The notes under the pieces: generated by a model
What the model saw: only the letters and a program-made list of their open reading frames with translations
The model's database searches: none
What the model was told of the DNA's origin: nothing
NCBI RefSeq assembly: GCF_006716125.1
Contig: NZ_VFOM01000001.1
Span: forward strand, 1,612,001-1,676,000
DNA from: Homoserinimonas aerilata
GTDB lineage: Bacteria > Actinomycetota > Actinomycetes > Actinomycetales > Microbacteriaceae
Reading direction: 5' to 3'
Length of the DNA stretch: 64,000 bases
Translations under genes and position numbers: made by a program
Shown here: positions 25,261-33,496 of the stretch, in pieces
How positions within the stretch are numbered: position 1 is the first letter of the stretch
Layout of the letters: each line of letters starts with the position of its first letter

Positions 25261-26589
25261 CTACAGGATCGAGATCGGCTTGACGATGTCGGCGTAGATG
25301 AGCAGCGCGCTCATGCCGCCGAGCAGCACCACGACAGTGAGCGTCAACGGGATCAGCTTCGCCGTGTCGACAGGCCCCGGATCGGGCCGCTTGAACAGCT
25401 TGGCGAGGCGACGGCGCAGGCCCTCCCACAGGGCGCCGGCGATGTGCCCGCCATCGAGTGGCATCAGCGGCACCAGGTTGAACACGAGAAGCGCCACGTT
25501 CACGGATGCGACGAGGCCCACCAGATAGCTGGCACGCTCGAGCGCGGGGATCGTGTCGATGCTCGTGATCTCACCCGCGATGCGGCCGACGCCGACGACA
25601 CTGATCGGACCGTTCGGGTCGCGCTCGCCCGGGCCGAACGCCGCCGTGGCGACATCCACAAGCCTCTGCGGCAGGTTCACGATGATGCCGACGACCGCGC
25701 CGATGTTCTCTCCGACGTGCGGCAGCACACTCGTCACCGGTTGCTGCTTCATCTCGTAGGCGGCCGTGATGCCCAGCATCCCGACCTCCTCCGTGACAGG
25801 CTTGCCGTCGGCGCCGGTCAGCGCCGTTCCGTCCTCGCCGTAGGCGTAGCGTTCGGTCAGATGGGGCGTCGCGACCAGGTCGAGCTGTGCGCCGTCGCGC
25901 TCGACGACGAAGTCCAGCGCCGTTCCCGGCGACTCGCGGATGAACCCTGTCGCCTGCTCCCAGGTGTCGATCGGCGTGCCGTTGATGCTGACGATCCGGT
26001 CACCCGGCAGGATTCCGGCCTGCGCGCCCGGCGCCTCCGCATCCGTCGGAGCGCACTCCTGACGTTCACTCGTCGCCGGCAGCACGCATTCGCTCACCGC
26101 GCCGATCGTCGTACTCACCTGCTGCACGCCGAAACCGCACAGCACGACCGCGAACAGCACGACCGCGATGACCAGGTTCATGAAGGGGCCGCCCGCCATG
26201 ACGATGATGCGCTTCCAGATCGGCAACCGGTAGAAGGTTCGCTCCTCCTCGCCCGTCTTGACGGTGCCCGCATTCACCTCACGGGCATCCTGCACGAGCG
26301 TCTGGAAGAAACCGGTGCTCGCCTCTCTGGCTTTGCCGCCCTCCTTCGCCGGCGGGTACATGCCCGACATGGAGATGTAGCCGCCCAGCGGGATCGCCTT
26401 GACGCCGTACTCCGTCTCGCCGCGCTTACGCGACCACAGCGTCGGGCCGAAACCGATCATGTACTGGCCCACACGCACACCGAACAGCTTCGCCGGCAGC
26501 AGGTGGCCGAGTTCGTGCAGTGCGATCGACACAGCAAGCCCGATGACGACGATCAGGATGCCCAGGATGTACAGCAGCACGGATTCCAC
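25261..26589 (-). CDS. rseP: site-2 protease, RIP metalloprotease RseP/Rip1 family
   Basis: 442 residues. This is an intramembrane zinc protease that cuts membrane-anchored regulators such as anti-sigma factors. The zinc motif HELGH is at residues 25-29 in the first helix, a PDZ domain occupies roughly 180-260 (GILPGDRIVSINGTPID), and the second metal site is LMPLDGGH. The GTG at 26587-26589 is chosen over one two codons upstream: MESVLLYILG is the usual start, and TAGTCT (26596-26601) lies six nt before it, implying a leaderless mRNA. It follows dxr by 40 nt. Confidence 0.95.
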   Translation of the reverse strand: MESVLLYILGILIVVIGLAVSIALHELGHLLPAKLFGVRVGQYMIGFGPTLWSRKRGETEYGVKAIPLGGYISMSGMYPPAKEGGKAREASTGFFQTLVQDAREVNAGTVKTGEEERTFYRLPIWKRIIVMAGGPFMNLVIAVVLFAVVLCGFGVQQVSTTIGAVSECVLPATSERQECAPTDAEAPGAQAGILPGDRIVSINGTPIDTWEQATGFIRESPGTALDFVVERDGAQLDLVATPHLTERYAYGEDGTALTGADGKPVTEEVGMLGITAAYEMKQQPVTSVLPHVGENIGAVVGIIVNLPQRLVDVATAAFGPGERDPNGPISVVGVGRIAGEITSIDTIPALERASYLVGLVASVNVALLVFNLVPLMPLDGGHIAGALWEGLRRRLAKLFKRPDPGPVDTAKLIPLTLTVVVLLGGMSALLIYADIVKPISIL

Positions 26590-26629
26590 TGCCACAGACT
26601 ACCGGCGCGAAGCTCGGAGCAGGCTGCGC

Positions 26630-27712
26630 CTATCCCGCCGAGGCGATGAGGGCATCCGCGGTCGCCCTCGCCTCCCGCTCGGCCTCGAGCACGCCCCCCA
26701 GTGAAAGCTCGCCGGGCACATGCTCGTCGACGACACGGGTGACCACGTCGAGGATGTCGAGATAGCCGATGGCGCCCGCGTGGAAGGCGAGGACGGCCTG
26801 CTCATTGGCCGCGTTGAAGGCGGCCGGATACGTCAACCCGGCCAGGCCGACCCGCTTGGCCAGGCCCACCGCCGGGAACGCCTCCCCGTCGAGCGGTTCG
26901 AAGGTCCACTGCTGCGCCGTCGTCCAGTCGAGCGGCGCCCCGACGCCCGGAACCCTGTTCGGCCAGTCCAACCCGAGTGAGATGGGCAGGCGCATGTCGG
27001 GCGGGCTGGCCTGCGCGATCGTGGAGCCGTCGACGAACTCGACCATGGAGTGCACGATCGACTGCGGATGCACGGCCACGTCGATGCGCTCATAGGGCAC
27101 CCCGAAGAGCAGGTGCGCCTCGATGACCTCGAGCCCCTTGTTGACGAGCGTCGATGAGTTCGTCGTGACGACGAGGCCCATGTCCCAGGTCGGATGCGCG
27201 AGAGCCTCCTGCGGTGTGACATCCGCGAGCGAGTCACGACTGCGCCCACGGAACGGGCCTCCGGATGCTGTCAGCACGAGGCGTCGCACCTCCGCCGCTG
27301 TGCCGGAGCGCAGCGCCTGCGCGATCGCCGAGTGCTCCGAGTCGACGGGGACGATCTGGCCGGGGGCCGCCGCACCCGTCACGAGCTCGCCTCCGACGAT
27401 GAGGCTCTCCTTGTTGGCGAGGGCGAGGGTCGCGCCGCTCTCGAGCGCAGCGAGTGTCGGGCCGAGACCGACGGAACCCGTTATGCCGTTCAGCACGACA
27501 TCCGCCTCGACGGTGCGAACGAGCCGCTCGGAGTCGGCCGCGCCGAAAGCCGTGTCGGCGACGCCGAAGCGCGCCGCCTGCTCCGCGACGAGCTCGCGGT
27601 TGCTGCCCGCCGACAGGCCGACCACCTCGAAGCGCCCCGGATTGGCGGCGACGACGTCGAGAGCCTGGGTGCCGATGGAACCGGTCGATCCGAGGATGAT
27701 GATGCGGCGCAC
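26630..27712 (-). CDS. dxr: 1-deoxy-D-xylulose 5-phosphate reductoisomerase
   Basis: 360 residues. It performs the first committed step of the MEP isoprenoid pathway, turning DXP into MEP with NADPH. The N-terminal [14 protein letters not shown] binds [24 protein letters not shown] and [18 protein letters not shown] carry the metal and substrate ligands; NAANEQAV lies in the C-terminal domain. The GTG start is preceded by AGGAGG. It acts in the same pathway as ispG. Confidence 0.96.
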   Translation of the reverse strand: MRRIIILGSTGSIGTQALDVVAANPGRFEVVGLSAGSNRELVAEQAARFGVADTAFGAADSERLVRTVEADVVLNGITGSVGLGPTLAALESGATLALANKESLIVGGELVTGAAAPGQIVPVDSEHSAIAQALRSGTAAEVRRLVLTASGGPFRGRSRDSLADVTPQEALAHPTWDMGLVVTTNSSTLVNKGLEVIEAHLLFGVPYERIDVAVHPQSIVHSMVEFVDGSTIAQASPPDMRLPISLGLDWPNRVPGVGAPLDWTTAQQWTFEPLDGEAFPAVGLAKRVGLAGLTYPAAFNAANEQAVLAFHAGAIGYLDILDVVTRVVDEHVPGELSLGGVLEAEREARATADALIASAG

Positions 27713-27758
27713 TGTGAACCTCCTGCTTGGCGTTGCTGTGGGGTTGGCGGCGGTGCGC

Positions 27759-28739
27759 CTATGTCGTGGCGAGGATGTCGATCACGTAGACGAGGGTGTC
27801 GGTTCCCGTGATCGAGCCGCTGCTGTCGCCATCCGGCCCGTAACCGTCCTCCGGGGGCACCACGACGAGCATGCGTGAGCCGACCTCCTGGCCGACGATC
27901 GCCGCAGTGAACCCGGGCAGGAAGTCGAGACTCGACTGCATCTCAGGGGCGCGATTGCTCCAGTTCTCCTCGAAGAGGAGGCCGTTGCGCCAGAGCAGAC
28001 CCACGAACTTGACGGCGACATCAGCGCCCTCACGCACCGTGAGCCCGTCGCCCTGCCGCACGGCCGCGATCTGGAGCGTCGACGGTGCTTCGGAGCTGGG
28101 AATCGTGACCACCGGCCGCCCGTCGGTGTCATCGACCGCCGGGAGACCCTCTGGCACGGGCTGGGCCGCGCCATCGGCGTAGTCGGATGCCACGGCGACG
28201 ACATCGAACACGAAGACGATGGCGTCGTCATCGGCCATGCCCCGCGAGTCGACCACCAGCGCCGAGGCCTCAGCGGCGGGAACGACAGCCGCGACGCGAG
28301 ACCCTGCGGTGCTGCACACGAGCGCCCGCCTCAGACCGAGGACGGCGTCGCCTGCCGCGAGACGGAACACCGTGTTGCCGATCCCCTCCGCCCCGTAGGC
28401 GGTCGCCTCGAGCTGCTCCGAAGTGCGGGCGTCGTAGGCCACATAGTCGACGGTGACGAGCGATCCGGCCTCCGCCTCCGGCCCCTCCCCCTCGACGAGC
28501 ACCGAACGCTCCGTCGTGCCGACGGACAGGCCAGCAGGAAAATCCACCTGAGGCTGCTGGAACAGTTCGGACTCCGCCGTGACCTGCTTCGACGCCGCGC
28601 CCTCTGCCGCGCAGACCGGAGCACTGTCGAGGTCCGGCGCCGGCGGGGTCTGGCAGGCCGCGAGCACAGGCGCCAGCATGAGCACCGCAGCAGCGACGGC
28701 GAGCGCCCTGCGCACGGGCGTCTTCGTGCCGGCGCTCAT
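27759..28739 (-). CDS. FKBP-type peptidyl-prolyl isomerase lipoprotein
   Basis: 326 residues. A signal peptide ends in LAAC with the probable lipidated cysteine at residue 29, placing the protein outside the membrane. Two FKBP-like domains follow: a first, divergent one (roughly 85-195) and a second (roughly 215-325) with the recognisable core [20 protein letters not shown] and PPEDGYG. It probably helps folding of exported proteins by proline isomerisation. Its start overlaps the stop of the OsmC-like gene by four nt. Confidence 0.85.
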   Translation of the reverse strand: MSAGTKTPVRRALAVAAAVLMLAPVLAACQTPPAPDLDSAPVCAAEGAASKQVTAESELFQQPQVDFPAGLSVGTTERSVLVEGEGPEAEAGSLVTVDYVAYDARTSEQLEATAYGAEGIGNTVFRLAAGDAVLGLRRALVCSTAGSRVAAVVPAAEASALVVDSRGMADDDAIVFVFDVVAVASDYADGAAQPVPEGLPAVDDTDGRPVVTIPSSEAPSTLQIAAVRQGDGLTVREGADVAVKFVGLLWRNGLLFEENWSNRAPEMQSSLDFLPGFTAAIVGQEVGSRMLVVVPPEDGYGPDGDSSGSITGTDTLVYVIDILATT

Positions 28740-29212
28740 CCTTCTTCCACGACGACGCGCGGAACGTGCAGGACAGGAAAGTTAACGGAGGATGCGATGA
28801 AGCATTTGCCGCTCGCCTCGCGGTGCGCATCCGTGGCGGCCTCGACCATGCCTTCGTCTGCGACGGTGACGACGGGCCGCAGGGTGACGGAGGTGAAATG
28901 CCCGCCGCCGTCGGCGGTCTGCCTCATGGTGCCGACTGCGGCATCCGCATAATCGGTGACGATGATGCCGCGACTGGCGGCGACATGCAGGTAGCTCAGC
29001 ATGTGGCACTGGCTGAGCGCCGCAAGGAGAAGCTCTTCGGGGTTCCACCGATCCGCATCACCGTGGAAGGTGCGATCAGCAGACCCCTCGATGGGATGCT
29101 TGCCGTCGGTCGACAGGGTGTGGTCGCGCCCGTAGGCGCGGTAGTCGCTGGTGCCGGTGCCCCGGTTGCCGGTCCACTGCAGGCTGACCGCATAGTTGTG
29201 TTCGAGGTTCAC
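28736..29212 (-). CDS. OsmC/Ohr family protein
   Basis: 158 residues of the OsmC fold, a family that includes thiol peroxidases reducing organic hydroperoxides. The first family cysteine is in LLLAALSQCHMLSYLH and the second in SGKCFIASS. NPEELLLAALS is the conserved central helix. The GTG at 29210-29212 lies six nt after TAGGCT (29219-29224), the recurrent leaderless-promoter arrangement. It is coupled to the FKBP gene downstream by a four-nt overlap. Confidence 0.88.
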   Translation of the reverse strand: MNLEHNYAVSLQWTGNRGTGTSDYRAYGRDHTLSTDGKHPIEGSADRTFHGDADRWNPEELLLAALSQCHMLSYLHVAASRGIIVTDYADAAVGTMRQTADGGGHFTSVTLRPVVTVADEGMVEAATDAHREASGKCFIASSVNFPVLHVPRVVVEEG

Positions 29213-29235
29213 CCCCCAAGCCTACGGCTTCGACG

Positions 29236-32200
29236 CTAGAACCCCCGCGGCAGCTGGATGCGCTTGACGAGCCCCTGATCGCCCAGCAGCCATGCCCCGC
29301 CCGGCTCCCGGCCGAGGGGCGGCGGCACCAGACCCGACCCGGAGAGAGAACGGAATTCGGATGCCGTGCAGCGGTCGAAGAGCAGGGGGGACCTGCGCCG
29401 CAGGGTCGCCAGCGCCGCCCAGTGGAGCTGCCACTCCTGTGGATCGGCGACGACGATGCGGGCAGCCTGCTCAGCATCCGGGGAATTCGGCATGGCGGCG
29501 GGTACCGCATCCGGGCCTGTGACGCGGCCGGGCGCGACGTGCTCCAGGAGGACGCGTATGGCCTGTGCCCTGGTGCTGATGACGACGAGCGGCCCCTGCG
29601 CGAGCGCGCCGAACGGGCACCGCGTGGCGGAGGCGACAGGCAGCATCCGCTCTGCTTCGGGGATCCAGGCGATCTGCAGGCGCCTGCCGCGCCATTGGCC
29701 ACCACCGGGAGGCAGCTGCGGGTCGTGATCGGCGCCCTCGCCTCCGGCCATGACGTGGTCCTGCCTACTGGGCATCCGCAGAAGGATGCGCGAATCGCAC
29801 AGGCCGGAGAGCGAGTGCACCGCGGAGGTGAGGCGTCGTGCCGTCATCGCGACGCGGATGCCCCGGCCCCCGCCGTCACGCAGCAACGCCGTGAGCATCT
29901 CCATGACGAGCGGCCGCTGCGCGTCGCCGAAGCGCCCGATGAGCGCATCGACGTCGTCGACCAGCAGCACATCGGGCGCGGCGGATTCAGGAGCCGCGCC
30001 GGTGAGGCCAGCCAGGGCATCCCACGCCCCCTCGACGTCACCCGGGAGCAGCATCGCTCTCTCCCCGGCAACACCGTGCAGCGCCGCCAGGAGCGAGCTC
30101 TTGCCCGAGGACTGCCCGCCGACTGCGAGGAGGTTGCCCTCCGTCGCAGGATGCCAGGCGGCCACCGGCTGGGACTGCTCCTGCGGAAGGTCGCGCAGAC
30201 CGAACGCGAGGGCGCCCTCGGGAACCTCGGCACCGGCAGCGCGGAATGCCGGATGAGAAGCAGGCAGCACGGCGGGAAGGGGGGCCAGCCACGGCCTGCG
30301 AGCCGGCGCGGAGTCTGCCCAGCGCGCGGAGACTGCCGCGGCGTCGGCTGCTGTCGCAATGGCCAGTTGAGCGAGACGAGGCGGGCCGCCCGCGGAGCTC
30401 AGATAGGCGCGCCCGATCGGGTGCGGAGGAAGCGCCGCCGCATCCGGAACACCGATGACGGCGGTGCTGTCGGCACCGTTGTTGACGCGCAGGGAGAGCC
30501 GCAGGGTGCAGTTGGCCATGACGTTGTCGCGCAGCGCCCCCGCCGGCCTCTGCGTGCAGAGGATGAGATGGACGCCGAGCGAACGCCCCCGGGCGGCCAC
30601 GTCAGCGAAGAGCGCGTGCAGTTCGGGGAAGTCCGCGACCATGGCCGCGAACTCATCGACGACGACCACGAGCCTCGGCAACGCAGGCCTGCTGCCGGAC
30701 GCCTCCGCGGCCGCCATGAGCTCGTCGATCGACCGGGCCCCGCGACGCGCGAACACCTGCTCGCGATGGCGCAGCTCGGCGCGCAGGCTCTCGAGGGCTC
30801 GCCGCGCCGAGAACGGGTCGAGGTCTGTGATGAGGCCGACACTGTGCGGCAGGGCCTCGACCGCACCGAAGGAGGAGCCGCCCTTGAAGTCGACGAGCAG
30901 GAAGGTCACGCGCTCAGGCGGATGCGCCGCAGCCATGCCCAGCACCCAGCTGATGAGCAGCTCACTCTTTCCGCTGCCCGTCGTGCCCCCGACGATCGCA
31001 TGCGGCCCCTCTGTCACCAGGTCGAGCTGCACCGCGCCATCCGCGGACGCCGCGAACACCGCAGGCAGGCCCGTCACGGGCACGCCACCGGGCGGAGACG
31101 GATGCTCAAGGGAGGCGAACGCCACCGAGGCGGGAGGCTGCGGTGCCGCCGCCCCGAGCCCCTCAATCTGCGCCGCTTCGCGGAGCACGCTCGCGAAACG
31201 GGCCGCATCGCCCGCCGAGACCAACTCGCCGCGGAGGACGCGAGGGAAGCCAGCCGAGCCCCGCTCAGCAGATTCCATCGACGGATGCCTGAGCAGCGCG
31301 ATCTCGCCGCCCGCAACGGCCAAGCCCACACGGCAGTCGCGGGGAAGCAGCTCGACACTCTCAGCCAGCGCCACGACGATGCGCAGCCCCGCCCGATCCA
31401 GGCGATCCGCTCTCTCCCGCTGCGAGGACAGGAACTCCATACGCCCAGGCTCAGCCACGGAACCGCGATTGTGCGGCAGCGCGTGCGCCCACTCGCCGAA
31501 ACCCTCCCCGACCCGCAACTCCACGACATCCGGAGACAGCGCCGCCGCCAGCTGCATGATCAGGCCGCGCGCATACGACGATGCCGCGACGCCCCGCCCG
31601 CACACGCCGAGCCCGAGCCGGGCATCGAGCAGCACAGGGGCGTCATCGATCGTCGACGCATCCCTCCGAAGCGCCTCAACAACCTCAGTCGCCGCAGCCG
31701 GAAGCTGCCCACTGCCATCCTGTCCGCCGCTCAGGGTGATTCCGCTGGGCAGCGTGCCGCGGCCCACGAGCACCGGCAGCGGGCCCGAATCGTGGCGCCA
31801 TCGCTCAGGGTCGTGCACATGCGCCGCGAGAAGCCCCCGCGGCGACCGCACCGCAGCCGAGAGCCCGACGACGACCGCTTCCTTTGCCCCGGCGATCTGC
31901 TCGCGGGTGCCCTCCGCGTCGAGAAGGAAACGCGCGAGCTCGCGTCGGCTCGTACGTCGGGCCTGGAGGCGCGAATCGACGAGACTGCCGATGGCGATCA
32001 CGGGCCCCAGCACAGCGAACATGAGGGCGAACGGCGAGTGGGTGATCGCCCACATCGCGAGCGAGACGACAACGGGGGCGAGCGTCGCAACGATCGGAAA
32101 ACGGAACGGCGGTGTCGTCTCGATGCCGCGCGGGAGCGGGATCGAGATGCCACCGCCCGAGTCGAGGCCCACGGCACCGGCGCCCACCATCGCAGGCGAT

Positions 32201-32301
32201 CGTTCGGAAAGGGGTCTGGCCAACTGAGAGGAGATCGTCACGAGACAAGCCCACAGCATCGGGAGCTCACGACACAGCAGCGGCAGGCGAACTGTGGACA
32301 C
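29236..32301 (-). CDS. FtsK/SpoIIIE (EccC-like) tandem-ATPase membrane protein
   Basis: About 1021 residues; the GTG start is uncertain, as several in-frame alternatives lie within the next 40 codons. Two membrane helices (roughly residues 70-110) precede an FtsK/SpoIIIE ATPase with Walker A GGTTGSGKS (~437) and Walker B LVVVVDEFAA (~545), then a second P-loop domain with GGQSSGKSS (~732) and VLLVDDVDA (~780). This layout resembles EccC, the motor of type VII secretion, which has three such domains. No WXG100 substrate or other Ecc gene is present nearby. It is the last gene of the kinase operon, 34 nt after the zinc-ribbon/FHA gene. It may move a protein or act on DNA; this is unresolved. 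Confidence 0.85.
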   Translation of the reverse strand: MSTVRLPLLCRELPMLWACLVTISSQLARPLSERSPAMVGAGAVGLDSGGGISIPLPRGIETTPPFRFPIVATLAPVVVSLAMWAITHSPFALMFAVLGPVIAIGSLVDSRLQARRTSRRELARFLLDAEGTREQIAGAKEAVVVGLSAAVRSPRGLLAAHVHDPERWRHDSGPLPVLVGRGTLPSGITLSGGQDGSGQLPAAATEVVEALRRDASTIDDAPVLLDARLGLGVCGRGVAASSYARGLIMQLAAALSPDVVELRVGEGFGEWAHALPHNRGSVAEPGRMEFLSSQRERADRLDRAGLRIVVALAESVELLPRDCRVGLAVAGGEIALLRHPSMESAERGSAGFPRVLRGELVSAGDAARFASVLREAAQIEGLGAAAPQPPASVAFASLEHPSPPGGVPVTGLPAVFAASADGAVQLDLVTEGPHAIVGGTTGSGKSELLISWVLGMAAAHPPERVTFLLVDFKGGSSFGAVEALPHSVGLITDLDPFSARRALESLRAELRHREQVFARRGARSIDELMAAAEASGSRPALPRLVVVVDEFAAMVADFPELHALFADVAARGRSLGVHLILCTQRPAGALRDNVMANCTLRLSLRVNNGADSTAVIGVPDAAALPPHPIGRAYLSSAGGPPRLAQLAIATAADAAAVSARWADSAPARRPWLAPLPAVLPASHPAFRAAGAEVPEGALAFGLRDLPQEQSQPVAAWHPATEGNLLAVGGQSSGKSSLLAALHGVAGERAMLLPGDVEGAWDALAGLTGAAPESAAPDVLLVDDVDALIGRFGDAQRPLVMEMLTALLRDGGGRGIRVAMTARRLTSAVHSLSGLCDSRILLRMPSRQDHVMAGGEGADHDPQLPPGGGQWRGRRLQIAWIPEAERMLPVASATRCPFGALAQGPLVVISTRAQAIRVLLEHVAPGRVTGPDAVPAAMPNSPDAEQAARIVVADPQEWQLHWAALATLRRRSPLLFDRCTASEFRSLSGSGLVPPPLGREPGGAWLLGDQGLVKRIQLPRGF

Positions 32302-32335
32302 TTTGCTCAGTGACTGCCCCGCGCGGAGGGGACGA

Positions 32336-33496
32336 TCAGCTGACGATGAAGAACTGCTCGCCGATCTCGACCCTGCTGCCCCGCACCACGCTGTAGCGTC
32401 GCTCGGCCTCGCAGCGCTGCGGCTCCGACTCGGGCGCGCGGACGATCGTGCCGTTGCCCGAGAAACGATCCTTCACCCAGAAAACACCGCCCTGCTGGCC
32501 GAACTCGAGGTGCGTCTTCGACACGGAGCGGCCCGTGTCGAGCACGCGCACGAGCTGGTCGAAAACCTCACCCGGCTCGGGCCGCGGGTTGCGACCAATG
32601 AGGCCCGTGCCGTACACCGTCACACTCTCGCCCGTACTGAACTGCAACACGAAACGTTCGGCACCCCTCCGGCGCACGATGCGCGTCTCCTCGAGGTCAG
32701 CGGCGAGATCGTCAGTAACCTCTGGCGTACTGAGAGGCACGGATGCTCGGGCAGGCTTCGTCTGCGGCGGCGGGATGAGCGCCTCCGGCAGCATCGGAAC
32801 GGGCAGGCCGGGCGCCGGCAGGAGCGGAACAGCGGCGGCCGCCGGGGGCTCCGGCGCGATCAGCCCGACAGGCGGGAGGAACGGAACGGAGGGCGACGGC
32901 GGCAGGGGCGCTATCGACTCACCATCGGAATCATCAGCCCCAGGATCGACCTCGGCAGGCGCATCCGCCATCTCATCGTCCATCTCATCGGCCGCGCCGC
33001 GCACCGGGGGCTCCGAGATCGAGGGAGCCGAAGGGATCCGCTCGATGGGCATCGTGAACGCCTGCGTCACAGCGCGCGACACGAAGCCGCATTCGCCGCA
33101 GAAGATGTCGCCGGGGCCCAGCAGGTTGCCGCACTGCTCGCAGCGCAGCGGCCAGACGGCCGTGCCGGCGGGGGCGTCGTCGGAGCTTTCGGGCGAGGCA
33201 TCCGACACTGCCGGCTCCGGCTCGCCCGTGAGATCCAGTTCGTCGTCGAAGTCGCTCAGTACCCAGGAGCTCGAGCCGGCGGGTGAGCCCGGCACGACAG
33301 GGGCCGGATGCGCACGCTCAGCAGGAGGAGGGGCGATGAACGGCTGCGAGTCATCAGGGCGGATGCTGCGGGAGGCGGGGCCCGTCTCCTCATCGGCCGG
33401 ATGCCCGCCAGCAGGGCCAGCCTCGATGCGACGGCCGCATTCCCCACAGAAGAGCGCCCCGCGCGGCAGTCTCGTACCGCAATGACTGCAATTCAT
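32336..33496 (-). CDS. double zinc-ribbon protein with C-terminal FHA domain
   Basis: 386 residues. Two CxxC...CxxC ribbons are visible: CSHCGTRLPRGALFCGECG at residue 3 and CEQCGNLLGPGDIFCGECG near residue 120. A long acidic/Pro-rich linker follows. The C-terminal FHA domain (residues ~280-385) carries LIGRNPRPEPG, SVSKTHLEF and DRFSGNGT and should bind phosphothreonine. Just before it lies LEETRIVRRR with Thr271, placed like the regulatory phosphothreonine of mycobacterial GarA. Its ATG overlaps the transglutaminase-like stop by four nt. It is a likely reader of the operon's kinase. Confidence 0.88.
   Translation of the reverse strand: MNCSHCGTRLPRGALFCGECGRRIEAGPAGGHPADEETGPASRSIRPDDSQPFIAPPPAERAHPAPVVPGSPAGSSSWVLSDFDDELDLTGEPEPAVSDASPESSDDAPAGTAVWPLRCEQCGNLLGPGDIFCGECGFVSRAVTQAFTMPIERIPSAPSISEPPVRGAADEMDDEMADAPAEVDPGADDSDGESIAPLPPSPSVPFLPPVGLIAPEPPAAAAVPLLPAPGLPVPMLPEALIPPPQTKPARASVPLSTPEVTDDLAADLEETRIVRRRGAERFVLQFSTGESVTVYGTGLIGRNPRPEPGEVFDQLVRVLDTGRSVSKTHLEFGQQGGVFWVKDRFSGNGTIVRAPESEPQRCEAERRYSVVRGSRVEIGEQFFIVS

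Noticed and set aside
24190..26649. An 819-codon plus-strand frame across the thiolase and rseP genes
   Set aside because: It is an Arg-rich frame shadowing two well-supported genes on opposite strands and crosses the repeat-filled junction.
29422..32313. Long plus-strand frames opposite the FtsK-like gene
   Set aside because: Composition is typical of an antisense frame, and the minus-strand product has intact P-loops and membrane helices.
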